Origin: Basidiobolus meristosporus CBS 931.73 | Taxonomy: Eukaryota > Basidiobolomycota > Basidiobolomycetes > Basidiobolales > Basidiobolaceae | Direction: 5' to 3' | Length of the DNA stretch: 64,000 nt | Assembly (NCBI GenBank): GCA_002104905.1 | Contig: MCFE01000301.1 | Coordinates: 1 to 64,000 of the forward strand | Shown: positions 57,177 to 64,000 of the stretch, piece by piece | Layout of the letters: each line of letters opens with the position of its first letter | How positions within the stretch are numbered: the first letter of the stretch is position 1 | The notes under the pieces: model-generated | Told to the model about the DNA's origin: nothing | Seen by the model: the letters and a program-made list of their open reading frames with translations, nothing else | Database searches by the model: none | Position numbers and translations under genes: made by a program

Positions 57177-58406
57177 CTAGGCGGAGCCAAGTGCGGCAAC
57201 CTGCATTGGCTCTTCGGGCTCGAACAGGATCTCGGTATCTTCATATTCTGGTACGTTCTCCAGACATGATTGCTGACGGAAGATATGCAAGTAAGCATCG
57301 GTTCCGTAGCCATCCATGGAGACCACATTAAGGTCCCCGCCAAAGTATCTGGAGATAAGTCTGGCTACCGACAAACCTGGCCCAAATCCAGCCAACGGGA
57401 TGTCCATACCATAGTTGGTGTTCTTGCCTGCCAAAAAGGAGCCATTCTCAGATGGCTCCGAATAGGTGTATCCCCACAAATTGTCAATCTTGGACATGGG
57501 GATGCCTCCACCGACATCGGATACTTTGATAGTGACATCCTCACCACCAGCGACGATGACTATCTTGACCGGGGGCAAGCGGGTGGAATTTCTGTGGGTT
57601 TCGGCAGTTGCCTTGAAGGAGTTCTTCAAGATCTCGAACAAACTGCGGTGAAGGTATTCCTCGATGTAAAGAGGAGATACGCTGGTGTTCTTTGAGATGA
57701 TCTCGACCTCGGGCGCTTTGAGGCCATAGTGGGTGGCGCAAACTCTACGTGCGTCGAAAGCGGCCTTCTTAGCAACATCGAGGGGAGAAACCTTTTCAAC
57801 AGTGCTGCGTTCATGCTCATGGAGAGACAGATGCTCGCTCAAGATGGTTCTGGTTCCCAGAGCCATGGTGTAGTATTTGTCAAAGAACAGCTTCAAGCGT
57901 TTATCATTGAGATCGATGCTCTTCTTGGAGATGTCTAACAACTCCTGAAGCCCGTGGCCGATGGACTGGTTGTTGATCTCTTGTCGATGCTGCAACTCCT
58001 GGAGTTGCTCGGTGAATGAGACCTCCTGTACCTGGCACATGGGCCTTGGTGTTCTGGAGAGCCTAGCGATATCATCCAGCAGGTTCTCGGAAATTCTTCT
58101 AAATGTGGGGAGATTGGACATGCCAAAGGGAACGTCACTAGCATTGACGATCTTTAGTGTTTGGGTGAGTCTGACTGGCAATTCTTGATGAAGGAATTGT
58201 GCGGTCAACAGGGGTTGTGGGTTTTTGCGACATGGTTGCCAAAGGAGAACAGATGTTGCAGCTACAGCAAAGGAGATGGTAAATATCAATGGAATCCGGG
58301 TAGAGAATTGGGCTCAAAAGCTTACCGAGACCCGGGTGATCTTTGCATTGGCCAGTCTAACAATATGACCTCTGGGGAGAGCCTGAAGTGCAGATGTAGG
58401 AATCAT
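57177..58406 (-). CDS. Mitochondrial PDK/BCKDK-family protein kinase (apparent frameshift near the start)
   Basis: GHKL-type kinase that phosphorylates and inactivates pyruvate or branched-chain ketoacid dehydrogenase E1. Exon 2 (about 58270-57177) has the family core: FLHQELPVRLTQTLKIVNA, the N-box FEILKNSFKATAE, the G1 box VSDVGGGIPMSKIDNLWGYT and the G2 box GFGPGLSVARLISRYFGG. Exon 1, ATG at 58406, encodes a basic amphipathic mitochondrial-type leader (MIPTSALQALPRGHIVRLAN). Exon 1 splices in phase 0 to LQHLFSFGNHVAKTHNP, which matches family order, but that frame hits a stop at the CCCC run near 58215. The catalytic core is in another frame. One base appears to be missing. The acidic C-terminus is EYEDTEILFEPEEP. 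Confidence 0.85.
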
Positions 58407-59264
58407 AGAATTATTAACTACCAGATAGCAGGTGGGAGTATCAAGTTGTGTGAAAATGATTGCTATGACCGTGCCGTCACTGACTGGAATTTATAACAAA
58501 TCGAGTATGGCAACCGAATTACCGGGTGAATGTTCAACTTGTTGGGGAATCGCAATTGCTCACGTTTCATTGATTCTATAGGAAAACTCGAACGTGGTTC
58601 GGGACAAATCAAGTGAGTCAAGATTAGAAACGTATGATCGCGACCATCCTGATCGATGGATGGATAGTAGGCTGGATGACGTTGGGGTAGAGTGCCGTGT
58701 GGGTCCTCATACGACCGTATTGGGTTGAGAGGTGTGATCTTATCGTTCTAATGATCTACGCTCATTTGGGTAAATTTTCATCACTCAGCTGTTCCCCAGA
58801 ATCTAGTCTACTTTACACAACAAACTAATCCAATTAACGAGAGTGAGCAGCATGGATTTTGGAATTAGTTGCCTTTTCTAGGCCTGCCAATACCTGGAGA
58901 ATATCGATATCACCACATCTGATTAATGCAAAAATAGAGTTGAAAGGATTGTCATGGAGTATTCTTCAATAGACTCATCTGGATTGTCTTATCAATGACG
59001 CGAGGAATGCTCTAGATTCGACTAGTTCTGGCCTTACACGATCTGGCTCGTCAGCAAAAGATGTCTATTCTTAGGCGTAATTAATCGACCACGGGTATCT
59101 ATTTGATTGTTTCCGTGGATTGTTTACACAAGTTGTTTACAAATCGCCATTATGGATTTTGTGATTAGACCAGTAACTATGTAACACTCCGACTTGAGTT
59201 TGAGTGACCAGCTTGGCTCTCACCGCTAGATCTTCGAAAGTGACCACAGTCTCCCAGCAGTAGA
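58407..59264. promoter_or_regulatory. Divergent promoter region of the kinase and RdRP genes
   Basis: About 860 bp between start codons on opposite strands. No coding frame. I see no strong TATA element. Confidence 0.4.
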
Positions 59265-62200
59265 ATGAGTGGTTCCATCAAGGTAAGCATGGATTTAACG
59301 AGTAGTAAGTTTTATGAGACTGTTGCGAATCCTCTGACAAAACAATAGTTTGAACTTAATTGGAGTGCCTTAGAGCTGGGGGTTCCAACGAAACCCTACC
59401 GTGGCCCACTCACTTTCAGTTGTATAAGTACGTATGGCCTTCACGAGATCGGGATTGTTGCTCGGGGTCTACCCGCTTCCATGGAGCTCGCCGATATAAA
59501 GAAATACTTCTCTGCCTGGGGTGACGTTGGAACATGCAGCGTGCTGAAAAGCAATGGTGCGAGTAAAACCGGGTTTATCAATTTCCGACCACCACCGCTT
59601 ACTCTAGAATTTATGGACCACGACCAGCAACCCGTTCACCAGGGTGTGAGAGGTAGAACCCTCGAGATAGACTTCACTTCTCAAACCGCCAAAGACCTGC
59701 AGCTGCGAGAAAAAGGGGAGCTGAAGAAGAGAGTCATTTACACCTCGGCAAATTGCTTCGACATGGGGGCGTTTTTGCGTAGCGGTAGGTTTCTACGGCA
59801 ATGGAGGGCTACTAACCAATGTCTAGTTGAGATCAACCTGAACAGGCGGATCATATTTCTGAGGTTTCATCACGAAAATGATGATTACCAAATCGGGATT
59901 AGGTTTGGTGATGTCCACCGGCAGATTGTGTTAGATAGCAGCGAAGAAGACGTGTATGTAATGTACATTCAGACCACACATCCCCCTTTTATGTGGCGCC
60001 GACAAGAAGAGCCGGCAAGAAGTACCCCGCGTTCAGACAATTGGTGCGAGGAGAATTCTTGGGTCCGTGTCCCGTATATTGTTGATCAACGTGATGATAA
60101 CGATGCAAGAATCAGCATTGGGGATTTTGGTGCGTATCGTGTCTGTGTTCCTTCCATCAACTCTTATGGCGAGCTGTTCAAGGATTGCATCAACGATCTA
60201 ATGCGCTTTAATCTTACTTCAAACAAGACCAATGCCTCGATTCCCTCGGTGGTGGATACGTCGACGCTGCCCGTTATAGATATCCATTCGTCGTTCCCGT
60301 TCGAGTTGGCCTACTTGACCGAATGTTTGATCAGAGCGCAAAAGCTTAGCTTATACAACATATCTGAGGAGTGGGTGGCATTCATAAATGGTCTGGATAT
60401 AGCGGTTGCTAAGAATGTCCTGATGCGTATGACGGAGGCTCGGGATGTAATTGAGGATCCTATGGTGTATTCTCAAAGAGTGTTGCCAGAGCTTTCAAGT
60501 ATCATGGTCAACCTGAAGGATATCTCTGCGCACAACATATGGGTCCGTAGAGCTGTTGTCACTCCAAGCAAGATCCATCTTCTGCCACCCACTCTGGAAC
60601 TATCGAACCGTGTATTGAGGCACTTTCACCAATATCAAGAATCCTTCATCCGGGTGACCTTTTCTGACGAGCATTTCGAGAAGCTAGGGAGTAGCCGGGA
60701 GTTGTATCAAACCCTATTGGATCGTTTCGAGGAGGTTTTGACTGAAGGTTTTGATGTCGCCAATCGTCATTACCGGTTCCTAGCCTTCTCCTCCTCACAA
60801 CTCCGCGAGCACAGCTGTTGGTTTTTTGCTGATACGCCGGATGGCATGGACGTCAACGTTATTCGTGGGTGGATGGGGGATTTCAGCGAAATCAAGAACG
60901 TGGCTAAACAGGCTGCGCGCATGGGGCAGTGTTTCTCTAGCACCCGCGCGGTGAAGATTCTAACCAAAAAGCAGATCAAGGAGATACCGGATATAACTCG
61001 CAACCGCTACATCTTCTCCGATGGCATAGGCAAGATCGCCATGTCGTTGGCTACTGAGATTGCTAGCATATACAATCGTGACATCATCCCCGGCGCGTTT
61101 CAGATTCGCCTTGGTGGCTATAAGGGGGTTCTCGCAGTTGCACCCGACGACGAAATGGACGGCTACTTAGTCCACCTGCGTCCAAGCCAATTGAAATTCA
61201 AATCTGACCATACTGCACTGGAAATCATCAGGACTGCTGAATATATACCAGCTTATCTCAACCGACAAATCATTGTGCTGTTGACCACCCTGGGGGTCCC
61301 TGACCAGGTGTTCGTGGACATGCATGAGAAGTTCCTGCAAGAAGTGGATGGGATCCTCAGCAACGAGGGATTGTCCTTGAAATTGCTGGCTCTTCACTAC
61401 AGTTCAAGCTGGGTGAGTGACGTTTTAAGGAAGATGGTGCTTTCCGGATTTCTGAGGCTAGGAGACACCTTTACCAAGAATTTATTGAGCTTACTTAAGG
61501 TCCAGGTTCTGAAAGACATCAAGGAGCGCGCTAGGATACCGATCGAGCAGGGTGCTCATCTGACAGGTGTTCTAGATGAGACAAACACCTTACGAGAAAA
61601 TCAAGTGGCTGTTCGTTTCACCGACCCTCACGATCCCAGTACTATTAGAAGCTATGTGGGGCCAGTGTTGGTGCTCCGAAGTCCATGTTTGCATCCAGGA
61701 GATGTACATATGGCCGAAGCCGTAGATTGCCCCCAGTTGCATTCTCTTGTCAATTGTATTGCTTTTTCTACGCAAGGCAGAAGGGATCTTCCTAGTCAAT
61801 GCAGTGGAGGTGATCTTGACGGTGACACGTACATGGCTATATGGGACGAACGTCTGTTTCCACTACAAGAGAAGCACCCGTCGAGTAACGCTAGTCAGGA
61901 GGAGATATCCGATCAAGAGATAACAATCAGAGATACCGTGGATTTCTTCCTCAATTACATTATCACCGACAACCTGGGTGAGATTGCCAATTCCCACCTA
62001 GCCTGGGCCGACCAGACACCGGAATCTGCATTATCGGTTCAGTGCGTTCTACTGTCACAACTGCATGACCAAGCAGTGGATTTCATCAAAACCGGAGTTC
62101 CTGCGGAGATGGTCTCCTCACTACGCCCGAGTGTCTGGCCGGATTTCATGAACAAGCTGCCTAGAAAATCATACGAGTCCACGAAAGCTCTGGGCGTAAT

Positions 62201-62765
62201 GTACAGAAGTGGTGCCAAGAGGCTAAGCCGCAATTTCAAGCACACCGGCGACCTAGCGGTTTGTTTCGACGAGAAGCTGGTTGTGCCTGGGTACGAAGCG
62301 TACATAGTGGAGGCCAGACGGTTGAAGCATGAATACGATATAATCCTCAGAGATCTGATGAACCAGTATGAAATCAAGACCGAGGGTGAGGTGATCTCGG
62401 GGTATATCCAGACCTTCCCATCGATGGCGAGCCGTAAAAAAGATAAGTTCGTCCTTAGAGAAACCCTCGGGAACGTGGTCAACGCTATATGGAAAGCCTT
62501 TCGGGAGAAATTCGACGACTTTTCAGCCGCTGCTGCCGATGACCAATGGCGCAGGAGAAAAGCCAGTGCCTGGTACTATGTGACATGTCATCCAGACGAA
62601 ATCGAGCTACAGAAGAATAGGGAATATTGGGGAGTTGATGATACAGACACCCCGGTGGCCTGTGCGACAATCATGCACAGGCAGGACGAAAAGCCGACAT
62701 TCCTCTCGTTTCCCTGGATTGTTCACGATATATTGCGGCTGATCTTGGAGTCAGAGAATCTTTAA
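59265..62765 (+). CDS. Cellular RNA-dependent RNA polymerase of RNA silencing
   Basis: It copies single-stranded RNA into dsRNA for Dicer, as in quelling and small-RNA pathways (QDE-1/Rdp1/RRF-1 family). A tiny exon 1 (59265-59282, MSGSIK) and an uninterrupted exon 2 (59349-62765) give about 1144 residues. The N-terminal 150 residues look RRM-like (IGIVARGLPASMELADIKKY, GFINFRPPPLTLEF). The catalytic core has NRYIFSDGIGKIAMSLATEI, FQIRLGGYKGVLAVAPDDEM and LRPSQLKFKSDH. The active-site signature is CSGGDLDGDTYMAIWDERL, with the DxDGD triad of aspartates. YIITDNLGEIANSHLAWAD and RKSYESTKALGVMYRSGAKR are further conserved blocks. The length and the intact catalytic residues indicate a functional enzyme. 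Confidence 0.97.
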
Positions 62766-62841
62766 TCATCCATTAAACAAGGTGTATGATATATGTACAG
62801 AGATATAAATCGTGAATACAAGGAGTCTATCAATGCGTGTG

Positions 62842-64000
62842 TTATGCGCCCTCTTCTGATGGCCCAATATGGAGCAAAGAATGGAATGCTATAGGAAGAT
62901 GGGTGTCAACGTGGGTGAATGAAATGGGCATCGGGGTAGTACTTACGTTGTCGACAAATTGGGCATTTGCTGCTCTGACATCTCAAAACCTCCGCGCATT
63001 CCTTGCACAAGCACATGTGTCGACATGGCAGGACCGTAGTGTCGCGGGGGTCCGACATACAGATGACACATTCGCGGGCGGAGTTGCTTTCGTTTGTATC
63101 CGAAGTGTCTGGATGCGGTGAAGATTCTGAATACCCGTATATTTCTTGTAGGATAAAGGAGGCACCGTTCATCTAGTGCATTCAAGGGTAGTTAGTTTCA
63201 AGAAGAAAAGGGTTCAGTTTATGGAGTACCTTGATCTTCTGTTTGAGTGGCTGGGTATCGTATACTCCACTGCTATTTACTGTCAACGTTGCAAATGTCG
63301 ACAGTACATCAGGGACTGTGTCTGGATAAGGTGGGTTGGTTGGATTGTTTGATACCACAGCGTTGGCTAGAGATACGTACCATCGGAAGTAACCGCTTCT
63401 AAAACAATTATCAGGGGATAGTACTCGCTACTCTGGCTGGCGGAACTAGCCCCGTCTTCAATGACGATGCTATCCAGGACTGGCTCTTTGATTTCCACTT
63501 CGACGTCGCTCTCACTGCCTTGGTGGCTCTCTGGTTTCGGTGAATCCATATTTTTTGGTGTATTCATAACCAGATCATCCGGTTGAAACTTGGTAACATT
63601 CAGCAATTGATCACTAGGCAAAGAGAAGTTTTGATTCAATCCTTTGGGGAACTCGTATGTCTGAAGGGTTTGTGACGGGTATTTGAGATGATAGCTATGG
63701 TGCAAGATGTGAGTGAACAGTCGACCTCCTGAACTTCCAAGAGTGACTATTTACCGAACACTGGCTTCCCCGTCCTCCCAAATTTCTTTAGCGCACCAAT
63801 AGAGCTTAATTCTGCAAGGATACAAAGAATCAAACTTGAATTGAAGACTATATCTAATTCCAGTTACTCCATTCTCGTCTTGGAGATCTGTTTGAATAAG
63901 CTTCATGCTAGAGAGAAGGAGATTCACGCTTGCGTGAAATACTGTGCAGGAGGTCTTGATATGGTGAGTTTAGTACGAGTAATTCAGTATAGCACCTATG
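62842..64000 (-). CDS. MGRN1/RNF157-like RING E3 ligase, 5' end outside the window
   Basis: Minus-strand exons run from the right edge to the stop at 62842. The most upstream visible exon (63958 down) reads TVFHASVNLLLSSMKLIQTD and RIKLYWCAKEIWEDGEASVR, the MGRN1 N-terminal beta domain. Next come YSYHLKYPSQTLQTYEFPKG, FSLPSDQLLNVTKFQ, an acidic insert and YYPLIIVLEAVTSD. The RING finger is ECVICMSDPRDTTVLPCRHM, then CLCKECAEVL and CPICRQPFHSLLHIGP at the end, split by an intron before PFHS. The C3HC4 ligands are complete. Animal MGRN1 ubiquitinates trafficking proteins such as TSG101; a similar role here is inference. N-terminal exons lie beyond 64000. Confidence 0.88.

Overview
The window is eukaryotic nuclear DNA from a fungus, and the gene content points to an early-diverging (non-Dikarya) lineage. 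Nearly every gene is split by short GT-AG introns (about 45-100 nt). The protein set mixes core fungal genes (POL3, RPD3-type HDAC, VMA2, SYF1, TIF6, RPN10, MES1, RSR1/Rap, MIC19) with genes that yeasts usually lack: a soluble KDEL calreticulin, a FOR20/CEP20-like centrosomal protein, a BRCA1/BARD1-like RING-BRCT protein, PITHD1, an MGRN1-like RING protein, an RNA-dependent RNA polymerase and a trypsin-type protease. A Rua1-type zinc-finger regulator confirms a fungus. A Basidiobolus- or Conidiobolus-like organism would fit, but that is inference.

Layout. 1-2.4 kb: the 5' end of a minus-strand gene at the left edge, then AT-rich DNA with a decayed Ty1/copia fossil. 2.4-4.9 kb: two small secreted proteins. 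5.3-11.1 kb: POL3 (-) divergent from tubulin cofactor C (+). 11.8-17 kb: an SH3 membrane protein, a RING-H2 membrane E3 and a dysferlin-domain protein. 17.6-23 kb: a GC-rich block with an HDAC and PITHD1 (tail to tail), then B-type cyclin. 23.8-31.8 kb: two unrecognised genes, TIF6, MIC19, a FOR20-like gene, a Rua1-type regulator and a fragmentary unknown gene. 32.1-41.8 kb: calreticulin, MetRS, a trypsin-like protease, VMA2 and a type I membrane protein. 42-48.2 kb: an eight-homeodomain protein divergent from RSR1/Rap1, then the BRCA1-like gene. 48.6-56.6 kb: SYF1, a novel repeat protein, an HMG-box protein, a DinB-like protein and RPN10. 57-64 kb: a mitochondrial PDK/BCKDK-type kinase with an apparent frameshift, RdRP and a partial MGRN1-like RING gene.

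Genes are unclustered by pathway; this is ordinary fungal gene space with many divergent pairs sharing short promoters. The most remarkable locus is 42036-44213 (-). It encodes about 581 residues containing eight tandem homeodomain-like repeats. Each has exactly 32 residues between its helix-1 anchor and the Trp-Phe pair of helix 3. Five of the eight are interrupted by a phase-0 intron at the identical position, four residues before that Trp. This looks like internal exon-module duplication giving a multi-homeodomain architecture that I do not know from fungi.

Gene models are hand-spliced from sequence. Exon ends are exact where stated and approximate elsewhere. No database search was possible.
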